Shown here: positions 24,322 through 31,338 of the stretch, piece by piece
Position numbering within the stretch: position 1 is the stretch's first letter
How the letters are laid out: each line of letters begins with the position of its first letter
Origin: Clostridium sp. OM02-18AC
GTDB taxonomy: Bacteria > Bacillota > Clostridia > Lachnospirales > Lachnospiraceae
Direction: 5' to 3'
Length of the DNA stretch: 64,000 nt
Assembly: GCF_003481825.1 (NCBI RefSeq)
Contig: NZ_QULW01000014.1
Span: forward strand, 40,575-104,574
Notes under the pieces: model-generated
Database searches by the model: none
Seen by the model: the letters and a program-made list of their open reading frames with translations, nothing else
Told to the model about the DNA's origin: nothing
Made by a program: the position numbers and the translations under genes

Positions 24322-25029
24322 TTATGATTCCAGGGTTGGATAATAGTGGATGGAACGGCTGCGTGATGCCATGATTGCTTTGGTAAATCGATCCATATCA
24401 TTGGCACGGATACTTTCTAAGAGCTCCCGGTGATGTTCCAGAACCAGAGAATATCCGCCCGCATGTTTTACGGATAACTCTACGTTGTGCTGTATGGTGT
24501 CGTCAATCAATGATTCAACAGCATCGTAGATCATAAACAGAAGATGGTTGTCACCCAATCCGCAGATAGCACGGTGAAACTGGATGTCTGCCTCATGAAA
24601 TGCATTCTGATCGTTGGCATTTGCAGCGCTTTCCATAGTCTGGTCCAGCTGCTCCAGTTCCTGTATCTTTTCTGGAGTAACGTTTGATGCAAAAGCGAGG
24701 CGCGCGCTTCCTAACTGGAGAATGGCACATAAGTCATTAATTTCATTTGGCTGCTGACCAAGCAGTTTCATTCTATATAATTCAGAAAAATAAGAGCGCA
24801 GGCTGAAGTTGCGGACAAAGGTACCTTCTCCGGTGCGGGTTTCCGTGAGACCCATAGCACAGCAGCGCTGGATTGCACTGCGCAGAGACATACGGCTGAC
24901 TTCCAGGGATGCAGCAAGTTCGGTTTCAGAAGGAAGCTTTTCGCCTGGTTTCCAGGTTCCATGGATGATTTCGCCCTGAATGTAATCAAAAATCTGATCC
25001 ACAAGGCTGGATTTAACAAATTTTTTCAT
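24322..25029 (-). CDS. GntR-family regulator with FCD domain
   Basis: A 235-residue FadR-type regulator: winged helix in residues 1-75 (GEKLPSETELAASLEVSRMSLRSAIQRCCAMGL, GEGTFV) and an alpha-helical FCD ligand domain with the metal-site pattern FHEADIQFHRAI and a later HHRELL. FCD regulators sense small organic acids. It lies upstream of the dehydratase and opposite the TRAP operon, so it probably controls both. Candidate sites with the core TGTATAACAG lie just before its own start and at the TRAP promoter. GAGGAGAATATC precedes the ATG. Confidence 0.88.
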   Translation of the reverse strand: MKKFVKSSLVDQIFDYIQGEIIHGTWKPGEKLPSETELAASLEVSRMSLRSAIQRCCAMGLTETRTGEGTFVRNFSLRSYFSELYRMKLLGQQPNEINDLCAILQLGSARLAFASNVTPEKIQELEQLDQTMESAANANDQNAFHEADIQFHRAICGLGDNHLLFMIYDAVESLIDDTIQHNVELSVKHAGGYSLVLEHHRELLESIRANDMDRFTKAIMASRSRSIHYYPTLES

Positions 25030-25049
25030 GATATTCTCCTCAAGTCTAG

Positions 25050-25061
25050 CTGTTATACAAG
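25050..25061 (-). promoter_or_regulatory. Candidate GntR operator, autoregulatory
   Basis: On the minus strand CTTGTATAACAG, 21 bases upstream of the regulator ATG. It shares the core TGTATAACAG with the palindrome at 25343-25355. A related half site GCATAACAGG lies at 25076-25085. Confidence 0.5.
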
Positions 25062-25312
25062 CATATTTATGAACAGCATAACAGGATTGACTGAGGAAAG
25101 CAAGTAAAATTTATTTACCGCAGTTGATTTACGCAGCAATATTCATGCCAATTAGAAAAAGAAAATCATGTAGGATATTGAAAACATTGCATGAAATATT
25201 TCAAAAAACGTCAAAAATGCTTGACAAGTAGGAGTGGTGTTTTGATAATAGGCAGCATCTTATAACCTATTAAACTAGTATGCGAATGTGTTAAATAAAA
25301 TGAAATTCACTA

Positions 25313-25355
25313 TTGCAAAATAAAAAGAAGTATGATAGTATACCTGTATAACAGG
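25313..25355 (+). promoter_or_regulatory. TRAP operon promoter with overlapping palindromic operator
   Basis: TTGCAA (25313-25318), 17 bases, TAGTAT (25336-25341). Immediately after the -10 lies the palindrome CCTGT-ATA-ACAGG (25343-25355), covering the expected transcription start. A repressor bound there would block initiation; the neighbouring GntR protein is the natural candidate. Confidence 0.55.
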
Positions 25356-25396
25356 ATGACAGAAATACAAGAAAAACTAGAGGAAAGGTACAGACT

Positions 25397-25690
25397 ATGA
25401 GATTTCAATTAGTCGGAAGTCATATGTGCCCCAATACGCTTTATGCAATCATAAAGTGTAAGGAAGCTGGTGTGACATTTTCGTTTATGGATATTTCATC
25501 CAGTCTTGCAGATTTAAAACGCTTTCTGGCATTACACGAACATGATGAAGTTTATGAAAGTCTTCGAGAAATATCTGGAAAAGAAGATTACATGGAAAGT
25601 GGTCGCGTTGGATTGCCATGTTTCATTTTTGAAGACGGATTCAAAACATTGGATCTGGAAACAGCATTGAACAAAGCAAAAACAATATAA
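25397..25690 (+). CDS. Glutaredoxin-like small protein
   Basis: A 97-residue protein with a glutaredoxin-type thioredoxin fold: strand MRFQLVGS, redox-site position MCPNTLYAIIKCK (Cys11, with a second Cys at residue 21 rather than the CxxC spacing), SFMDISSSLADLKRFLALHE, the cis-Pro motif VGLPCFIFEDGF near 75-86. The classic second active-site Cys is replaced by Thr (C-P-N-T), and an extra Cys follows the cis-Pro. It is the first gene of the TRAP operon. Similar proteins occur beside transport genes, but the role is not known to me. Confidence 0.65.
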   Translation: MRFQLVGSHMCPNTLYAIIKCKEAGVTFSFMDISSSLADLKRFLALHEHDEVYESLREISGKEDYMESGRVGLPCFIFEDGFKTLDLETALNKAKTI

Positions 25691-25706
25691 AAAGGGAGAG
25701 TACAAA

Positions 25707-26828
25707 ATGAGAAAGAACATGATGAAAAAAGCGGTTGCATTCGGGTTATCTGTAGCGGTAGCAGGTTCTCTTGCGGCATGTGGAGGAAGCAAGACTGCAG
25801 ACACAAAAGCAGCGGATACACAGGCTGCAGATGCGAAGACCGGGGAAAACAAGGGCGATGCACCGGCAGCTTCCAGTGATGACAAGCCAGTAACGTTAAG
25901 ACTGGCATCCAGCGTTTCGGCAAAAGAACTGGAAGATCGCAACACAGGTATGTCTGCAGGCTTGATGACCTGGGTAGATACCGTGGAAAAAGAATCTGGC
26001 GGAAGCATTACCGTAGATGTTTTCCCGGATGGACAGCTTGCCTCCGGAACCGACGCAATTGTAAATGGTATCCAGACTGGCGCATTTGAAGTATCCCATT
26101 TCAATACCGGAAGCTGGGCAGAGTATAGCAATGCATTTGCAGAGCTGAATGTTCCTTATTTATTCTCAAGTTACGATGATGCACATAAGATTCTGGAAGG
26201 CGAGATTGGTCAGAAGATGAAAGACCAGCTGGAGCAGGATGTACCTGGTGTAAAACCGCTTGCTTATATTTCTATCGGTTTCCGTCAGATGACAGCTTCC
26301 AAACCAATTCACACGGTAGCAGATATGAAAGGCTTAAAAATCCGTACTATGAACGATACCCTGCAGATTGCAGCACTCGAAGCTATGGGATGTGCAGTAA
26401 CTTCCGTGCCGATCAGTGAACTGTACAGCGCACTGCAGACCAAGATGGTAGATGCTCAGGAAAACCCGTTATCTACAATCTATTCCCAGAAGTTTTATGA
26501 GGTTAACCCATATGCATGCCTGACTTCCCATTCCTATACTTCTACGTTTGTATTCATGAATGCGGATAAGTACAACAGCCTTTCTGATAACCAGAAAGCA
26601 GCGATCGACAAAGCAAATGAGGCAGCTGTAAAAGCATCCAAGGAAGCAGCGATTAAGGCAGACGATGAATACAAGAAACTTCTTGAGGATGAAGGCATGA
26701 CCATTTATCAGCCGACGGATGAAGAACTTCAGGGCTTCAAAGATGCAGCAAGCACTACATGGGAGAAAGCAAAAGAAGTTATGGGCGAAGAGCGTTACAA
26801 TGCCCTGATGGAAGCAGTAGGTGTTTAA
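25707..26828 (+). CDS. dctP: TRAP transporter solute-binding lipoprotein (DctP)
   Basis: A 373-residue receptor with signal peptide and lipobox SLAAC (Cys about 26), a short Ala/Asp/Lys linker, then the DctP domain: VTLRLASSVSA, FPDGQLASGTDAIVNGIQTGAFEVSHF, GFRQMTASKPIHTVADMKGLKIRTM (the carboxylate-binding Arg lies in the last motif), and MVDAQENPLSTIYSQKFYEVNPY. It captures an organic acid outside the cell. Together with the dehydratase on the facing strand a sugar acid is likely. A terminator-like stem follows, reducing read-through to the membrane subunits. Confidence 0.92.
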   Translation: MRKNMMKKAVAFGLSVAVAGSLAACGGSKTADTKAADTQAADAKTGENKGDAPAASSDDKPVTLRLASSVSAKELEDRNTGMSAGLMTWVDTVEKESGGSITVDVFPDGQLASGTDAIVNGIQTGAFEVSHFNTGSWAEYSNAFAELNVPYLFSSYDDAHKILEGEIGQKMKDQLEQDVPGVKPLAYISIGFRQMTASKPIHTVADMKGLKIRTMNDTLQIAALEAMGCAVTSVPISELYSALQTKMVDAQENPLSTIYSQKFYEVNPYACLTSHSYTSTFVFMNADKYNSLSDNQKAAIDKANEAAVKASKEAAIKADDEYKKLLEDEGMTIYQPTDEELQGFKDAASTTWEKAKEVMGEERYNALMEAVGV

Positions 26829-26860
26829 TTTCCGGTAAAACCTGAATACGAAGGAAAATA

Positions 26861-26897
26861 AAAGACTGCCGGAGACATTGTGCTCTGGCAGTCTTTC
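26861..26897 (+). terminator. Intercistronic attenuator after dctP
   Basis: AAAGACTGCC-GGAG / CTCTGGCAGTCTTT stem between dctP and dctQ. It probably limits expression of the membrane subunits relative to the binding protein. Confidence 0.65.
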
Positions 26898-26916
26898 AAA
26901 ACAGAAAGGAACAGAT

Positions 26917-27486
26917 ATGGACAAGAAAAAGTTCGACTTAAAGAATTTCATTGTAAATATCGATCAGTATATTAGTGCAGTGTTATTTATTGTGATTATG
27001 TGTCTGCTGTTTTTGCAGGTAGTAAGCCGCTATGTGTTTCATCATTCCTTCACCTGGACTGAGGAACTTTCCATCATTCTTTTTGTATGGATGACTTATC
27101 TTGGCGTTTCCAGTGCGATTACTTACCGTAAGAATCTGCGAATCGATGCATTGCTGAACGTACTTCCGTTCAAAGTGAAAAAAGCATTGCTGATTTTAAG
27201 CGATGTGATCTTCATTGTGTTTAACATTTATCTGATTTTCCCATTTATGGAACTGATTCAGAGCATTGGTTCTTCCAAAACCCCCATTCTTGGAATTCCG
27301 AAAGCAATCAGTTACTGGCTGATTCCGTTTATTCTGGTTGTAAGTGTAGTGAAACTGCTTGGAGATATCGTAAAACTTTTACACGAAGACGAAAAACGCC
27401 TTGGTGCATCCAAGCCGTCTCTGGATCTGGATTCCTGTGAGCGTGAGTATCAGGAAAGAATTGCGAACAAAGGAGGAAGAGCATAA
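26917..27486 (+). CDS. dctQ: TRAP transporter small permease (DctQ)
   Basis: A 189-residue protein with four membrane helices. DctQ landmarks are QVVSRYVFHHSFTWTEELSIILFVWMTYLG near 33-62 and a later GIPKAISYWLIPFILV. It forms the membrane complex with DctM. ATG 26917 follows AGAAAGGAACAGAT; the frame upstream lies inside the hairpin and is rejected. Confidence 0.88.
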   Translation: MDKKKFDLKNFIVNIDQYISAVLFIVIMCLLFLQVVSRYVFHHSFTWTEELSIILFVWMTYLGVSSAITYRKNLRIDALLNVLPFKVKKALLILSDVIFIVFNIYLIFPFMELIQSIGSSKTPILGIPKAISYWLIPFILVVSVVKLLGDIVKLLHEDEKRLGASKPSLDLDSCEREYQERIANKGGRA

Positions 27487-27488
27487 GT

Positions 27489-28775
27489 ATGGATTTGTTA
27501 ATTTTATTTGGCAGTATGGTTGTGTTCTTTGCAATCGGTGTTCCGATCGGAATTTGTCTGATCTTTCCGTGCTTCATTTTACTGTTTTTTAACCAGGTAA
27601 CTTCTGCATCATTCCTGGCACAGAGCTTTTACACGGGTGTTGCAAGTTCTTCGATGATTGCACTTCCGTTCTTTATGATTTGCGGTAACATCATGGATAA
27701 GGGCGGTATTTCCAAACGCCTTGTAAATGCAGCAAATAACTGTATTGGCGGTATTACCGGTTCCCTGGGTATGGTTACGATTCTGGCCTGCATGCTGTTT
27801 GGTGCAGTATCCGGTTCTGCGGTTGCTACGGTAGCGGCAATTGGTGCGATCATGCTTCCAGAGATGGTAAGAAACGGATATGATAAATACTATGCAACCG
27901 GTCTGGTTGCGGTAGCAGGCGGTCTTGGAATCATCGTTCCGCCGAGTTATCCGATGGTTATTTATGGTGTAACCAACAATGAATCCATTGGTGATCTGTT
28001 TATTGCAGGAATTGTTCCGGCACTGCTGGTTGGCGGTCTTTTAATGATTGTAAACTATATCTACTGCAGGAAACATGGAATCAAAGGCGAAAACCATTTC
28101 GAACTTAAGGTAGCATTGAAAGGTTTCTGGGATGCAAAGTGGGCATTGTTCATGCCAGTCATTATCCTGGGCGGTATCTATGCCGGTATCTTCACGGCAA
28201 CAGAGGCATCAGTTGTAGCAACGGTTTACGGCATTATCATTGGCTGCTTTGTATATAAAGAGGTTACCTTTAAGGAGCTTTGGGGACAGTTCAAATCTAC
28301 CGCAACATTCTCTGGCGGTATGATGTGGACGGTTGCACCGGCTACTGCGATTGGTCTGATTTTTGCGTATATGGGAATCAATAAAGCAATTGCTGCATTC
28401 TTCCTGGGTATTACCACCAATACATATGTTGTAATGCTGCTCGTGACGGTAATTCTGTTCTTTATTGGTATGTTCATGCAGACGACTCCGGCTATCGTTA
28501 TTTTCAGCCCGGTTCTTTTAAATGTTGCCAAGGCTGTTGGCGTAAGCTCTCTGCAGTTTGGTATCGTTATGACACTTGCTCTTGCAATTGGCTTCTGTAC
28601 ACCGCCTGTGTGTGCAAATGTCTTTGTTGCACAGAGTATGACGGGTATGCCGATGGATAAGATTGTTAAACCGGCAATCCCATTTATTGCGGTATTGATT
28701 CTTGCCCTGATTCTGGTAGCATTTATTCCAGGATTATCAACAGGACTGCTTGGAATCTTAAATTCTTTTAAATAA
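27489..28775 (+). CDS. dctM: TRAP transporter large permease (DctM)
   Basis: A 428-residue protein with about twelve membrane segments and DctM patterns: IPFCFMI-like ALPFFMICGNIMDKGGISKRLVNAAN, GAVSGSAVATVAAIGAIMLPEM near 100-121, GGLGIIVPPSYPMVIYGV near 138-155, and GMFMQTTPAIVIFSPVLL. It moves the solute with sodium. It starts 2 bases after dctQ. Full length. Confidence 0.93.
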   Translation: MDLLILFGSMVVFFAIGVPIGICLIFPCFILLFFNQVTSASFLAQSFYTGVASSSMIALPFFMICGNIMDKGGISKRLVNAANNCIGGITGSLGMVTILACMLFGAVSGSAVATVAAIGAIMLPEMVRNGYDKYYATGLVAVAGGLGIIVPPSYPMVIYGVTNNESIGDLFIAGIVPALLVGGLLMIVNYIYCRKHGIKGENHFELKVALKGFWDAKWALFMPVIILGGIYAGIFTATEASVVATVYGIIIGCFVYKEVTFKELWGQFKSTATFSGGMMWTVAPATAIGLIFAYMGINKAIAAFFLGITTNTYVVMLLVTVILFFIGMFMQTTPAIVIFSPVLLNVAKAVGVSSLQFGIVMTLALAIGFCTPPVCANVFVAQSMTGMPMDKIVKPAIPFIAVLILALILVAFIPGLSTGLLGILNSFK

Positions 28776-28825
28776 GGTAAGAAACGGCATATAAAATAAA
28801 TGCTTTACAGCAGGAGGAAAAAAGG

Positions 28826-29602
28826 ATGTTGAGTCAGAAAGCGAAAGAAATGTTCGCAAAACTGGAATTGGAATATGAACCGGTTGCGCTTCACTATTTA
28901 CCGACGAAACCGGAGGGAGTACCGCATTTTGAGGGCGACAAAAAATATGCATTCTGCGAATATGTGCGCGAAGTCCAGAAAACCGGCAAGACGTTTTATA
29001 TTACAAAAGAAGATGATGCATGTTACGGAAAAATGGCTCTTGGCATGATTCCAAAACCGCCGGTTACAGCCAGTGGTCAGGCTGGCGCAGATTTTGAGAT
29101 GTACCGCAGCCCTGCCGGGTGCAGAAAATTGTATCAGGAGCTTCCGGTTATTGAACCAGGTACAGTAAATTACGTCGTATTTTCACCGGTCAAAGACTGT
29201 CAGTTTGACCCGGATATGATCATGTGCATTGCTGATGTGGAAAAAGCGGATATTCTGATGCGGGCGACCAGTTACATTTCCGGAGATTTCTGGGAATCCA
29301 AATCCTCCCCGGTAATCAGCTGTTCCTGGATGTATGCATATCCGGTTATAACAGGAAAAGTAAACCACATTACCACCGGTTTTTATCATGGTTTGAAACG
29401 CCGCAAAGCATATCCTGCAGGTTTACGCATGATTTCCATCCCGTTCCAGAAGATCGATGAGGTTGTGCAGGCATTGGATGAAATGCCGTGGACGGCCATC
29501 GCATTCCGGGAAGATGAGGAAAGCAAAGCAGAATTAAAGCACAGAATGGATCATTGGCAGGAAATGGCGAAAGAACTGAATAGTACGGTTGATTTAAAGT
29601 AA
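28826..29602 (+). CDS. DUF169 protein, copy 2 (TRAP-linked)
   Basis: A 258-residue paralogue of the protein at 7562. The two share the whole fold: LSAKAKELFAKLELDYEP versus LSQKAKEMFAKLELEYEP at the start, the P-V-T-A-S-G-Q-A-G motif, and a nearly identical ~120-residue C terminus. Most differences are in the first third. It closes the TRAP operon. DUF169/COG2043 has no known function. The repeated pairing of this protein with acid-type transporters is the main clue to its role. Confidence 0.85.
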   Translation: MLSQKAKEMFAKLELEYEPVALHYLPTKPEGVPHFEGDKKYAFCEYVREVQKTGKTFYITKEDDACYGKMALGMIPKPPVTASGQAGADFEMYRSPAGCRKLYQELPVIEPGTVNYVVFSPVKDCQFDPDMIMCIADVEKADILMRATSYISGDFWESKSSPVISCSWMYAYPVITGKVNHITTGFYHGLKRRKAYPAGLRMISIPFQKIDEVVQALDEMPWTAIAFREDEESKAELKHRMDHWQEMAKELNSTVDLK

Positions 29603-29621
29603 TAATAGAGTGAACGTAATA

Positions 29622-29667
29622 GGACCGTGGAAGCTGCCTTCGGCAACTTCCACGGTCCGTTGTTTTT
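29622..29667. terminator. Terminator after the TRAP operon
   Basis: GGACCGTGGAAG / CTTCCACGGTCC stem with CTGCCTTCGGCA loop region, followed by GTTGTTTTT. It also stands 12 bases from the end of convergent purC. Confidence 0.88.
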
Positions 29668-29678
29668 GGCTGAAATTG

Positions 29679-30542
29679 TTATTTCAGCTTCTCCCCAGTC
29701 AGCATTTCATAACTCTGGAGATATTTCTCAATGGTTTTCTGAACAACATCTTCCGGCAGAGTCCAGTCATTTCCCGGATTTGCCTTGAGCCAGTCGCGTG
29801 CAAACTGCTTGTCGAAGGACGGTTGGCTGTGACCAACTTCGTAGCCTTCTACCGGCCAGAAACGGGAACTGTCCGGAGTCAGCATCTCGTCGCCAATGAC
29901 GATGTTGCCGTTTTCGTCCAGACCAAACTCAAACTTGGTATCTGCAATGATGATGCCGTGGCTGTATGCGTAGTCAGCGCATTTCTTGTAGAGTGCGATG
30001 GTGCAGTCACGCAGTTTTTCAGCATACTCGGCACCTTTGCCCGGGAAGTATTTCTCGAGGTGATCGATGCTCTGCTCATAGGTGATGTTTTCGTCGTGAT
30101 CACCGATCTCTGCCTTGGTGGAAGGGGTGTAGATCGGCTCAGGCAGTTTCTGGCATTCCTGTAAGCCTTCCGGCAGCTTTACGCCGCATGCGGTCCCGTT
30201 TTCTTTATAGCTTGCCCAGCCGCTTCCAGTGATATAGCCGCGGACAATGCACTCTAACGGGAGCATGGTGAGCTTCCGGCACATCATGGTCTTACCTTCA
30301 AATTCCGGAGTCTGGAAAAACTCCGGCATTTCTTTTACGTCGGTGGTGATCATGTGGTTTGGCAGAATGTCTTTGGTTAAATCAAACCAGAATTTGGACA
30401 TCTGGGTCAGAACTTTACCTTTGTTTGTCACCGTATTGTGGAGGATCACATCAAAACAGCTGATGCGGTCAGTGGCTACCATGATCAGGCTGTCACCGTT
30501 GTCATAGATTTCGCGTACCTTTCCTTCTTTAACTGGTTTCAT
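29679..30542 (-). CDS. purC: Phosphoribosylaminoimidazole-succinocarboxamide synthase
   Basis: SAICAR synthetase of 287 residues, for step eight of purine synthesis (CAIR + Asp + ATP). Landmarks: KEGKVREIYDNGDSLIMVATDRISCFD at the N terminus, ECIVRGYITGSGW near 92-104, IIIADTKFEFGLD near 185-197, and DEMLTPDSSRFWP near 208-220. ATG 30542 was chosen since GCGAGG sits 7 bases before it; the in-frame ATG at 30548 is too close to that site, and the longer frame covers the promoter. It stands alone, away from other pur genes. Its aspartate need fits the nearby aspartate metabolism only loosely. Confidence 0.93.
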   Translation of the reverse strand: MKPVKEGKVREIYDNGDSLIMVATDRISCFDVILHNTVTNKGKVLTQMSKFWFDLTKDILPNHMITTDVKEMPEFFQTPEFEGKTMMCRKLTMLPLECIVRGYITGSGWASYKENGTACGVKLPEGLQECQKLPEPIYTPSTKAEIGDHDENITYEQSIDHLEKYFPGKGAEYAEKLRDCTIALYKKCADYAYSHGIIIADTKFEFGLDENGNIVIGDEMLTPDSSRFWPVEGYEVGHSQPSFDKQFARDWLKANPGNDWTLPEDVVQKTIEKYLQSYEMLTGEKLK

Positions 30543-30660
30543 CTTCATACCTCGCTGAGTGTTTTTTATGGTTTGCGGCTGTGTAATACAGGCAGCTGCA
30601 AAAACTGTAAAGTTACGATTGTGGGGGAAGCTGCCACGAAAGAAAGCAGCTTCTGCTAAT

Positions 30661-30689
30661 AGGATATACGCAAAACGAATAAATAGCAA
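30661..30689 (-). promoter_or_regulatory. Probable purC promoter
   Basis: On the minus strand TTGCTA (30689-30684), 17 bases, TATCCT (30666-30661). The leader starts with a perfect hairpin GAAGCTGC / GCAGCTTC (30625-30652 region). No purine riboswitch motif is seen. Confidence 0.4.
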
Positions 30690-30739
30690 GTCTTTTATTA
30701 AAAAAACTTATAAAATTTTTCGGACTGGGGCGGGAGCGC

Positions 30740-30768
30740 TTTACAATTCAGGCTCTGTGCCATATAAT
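30740..30768 (+). promoter_or_regulatory. Promoter of the GtrA/YfhO genes
   Basis: TTTACA (30740-30745), 17 bases, TATAAT (30763-30768). The transcript would begin near 30775, just before a compact folded element. Confidence 0.65.
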
Positions 30769-30790
30769 GGGGCATATGTAATAATCGCTG

Positions 30791-30837
30791 ACACGCTGCA
30801 CCGGAAAGGTGCGGAGGATGGCAAAGATGCCAGGTGT
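30791..30837 (+). ncRNA. Possible three-way-junction leader RNA element
   Basis: ACAC (30791-30794) pairs with GTGT (30834-30837) and encloses two hairpins: GCACC-GGAAA-GGTGC and TGGC-AAAGAT-GCCA. It lies within 20 bases of the predicted transcript start and 22 bases before the GtrA start. It matches no riboswitch class I know and has no following terminator. It could be a translation-level switch or only a stable 5' end. Confidence 0.3.
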
Positions 30838-30859
30838 AAAGCAGTGAAAATTGGAGAAT

Positions 30860-31279
30860 ATGATGATAACTAAATTATGGAAGAAACTCGTAAACCGGGA
30901 GACCATTTCCTACCTGATTTTCGGGGTACTGACGACCCTGGTGGACTGGATCAGCTACTGGTACATGCGCCATATTGGAATCGATTATCGGGTTGCTACG
31001 GCAGGATCCTGGGCGGCGGCAGTGTTGTTTGCTTTTGTGACGAATAAACTGTTTGTGTTTTGCAGTTTTGACCTTCATCCGAAAAAAGTCTGGTCAGAAT
31101 TTGTCCCGTTTGTGGCGTGCCGGGCAGCAACCGGCGTATTTACCATGGTGGCAATGATCGTTATGGTGAGTGGACTTGGAATCAAACAGGATTTTATCTG
31201 TAAGATTGTGGTATCAGCCATTTCCCTGGTCCTGAACTACGTCTTCAGCAAGTGGTTTATTTTTAAGAAAACATTGTAA
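30860..31279 (+). CDS. GtrA-like membrane protein
   Basis: A 139-residue protein with four membrane helices and GtrA features: ISYLIFGVLTTLVDWISYW near 15-33, AAAVLFAFVTNKLFVF near 53-68, and NYVFSKWFIFKK at the end. GtrA proteins are thought to move or position undecaprenyl-phosphate-linked sugars for cell-surface glycosylation. GGAG precedes the double ATG at 30860/30863. The next gene is a YfhO-type protein, also tied to surface polymer glycosylation, so the two probably act together. Confidence 0.85.
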   Translation: MMITKLWKKLVNRETISYLIFGVLTTLVDWISYWYMRHIGIDYRVATAGSWAAAVLFAFVTNKLFVFCSFDLHPKKVWSEFVPFVACRAATGVFTMVAMIVMVSGLGIKQDFICKIVVSAISLVLNYVFSKWFIFKKTL

Positions 31280-31338
31280 CTTTACGAGTCTGGAATAGTT
31301 ACAGGAAATCATAATCATCGTAAGTAGGGAGATGCAGC

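Noticed and set aside
30543..30660. Purine riboswitch before purC
   Set aside because: The leader has a perfect 8-bp hairpin but none of the conserved loop or junction sequences of the purine aptamer.
30791..30837. c-di-GMP-I riboswitch before GtrA
   Set aside because: The element is about half the needed length and lacks the conserved core segments; only a generic three-way junction is supported.
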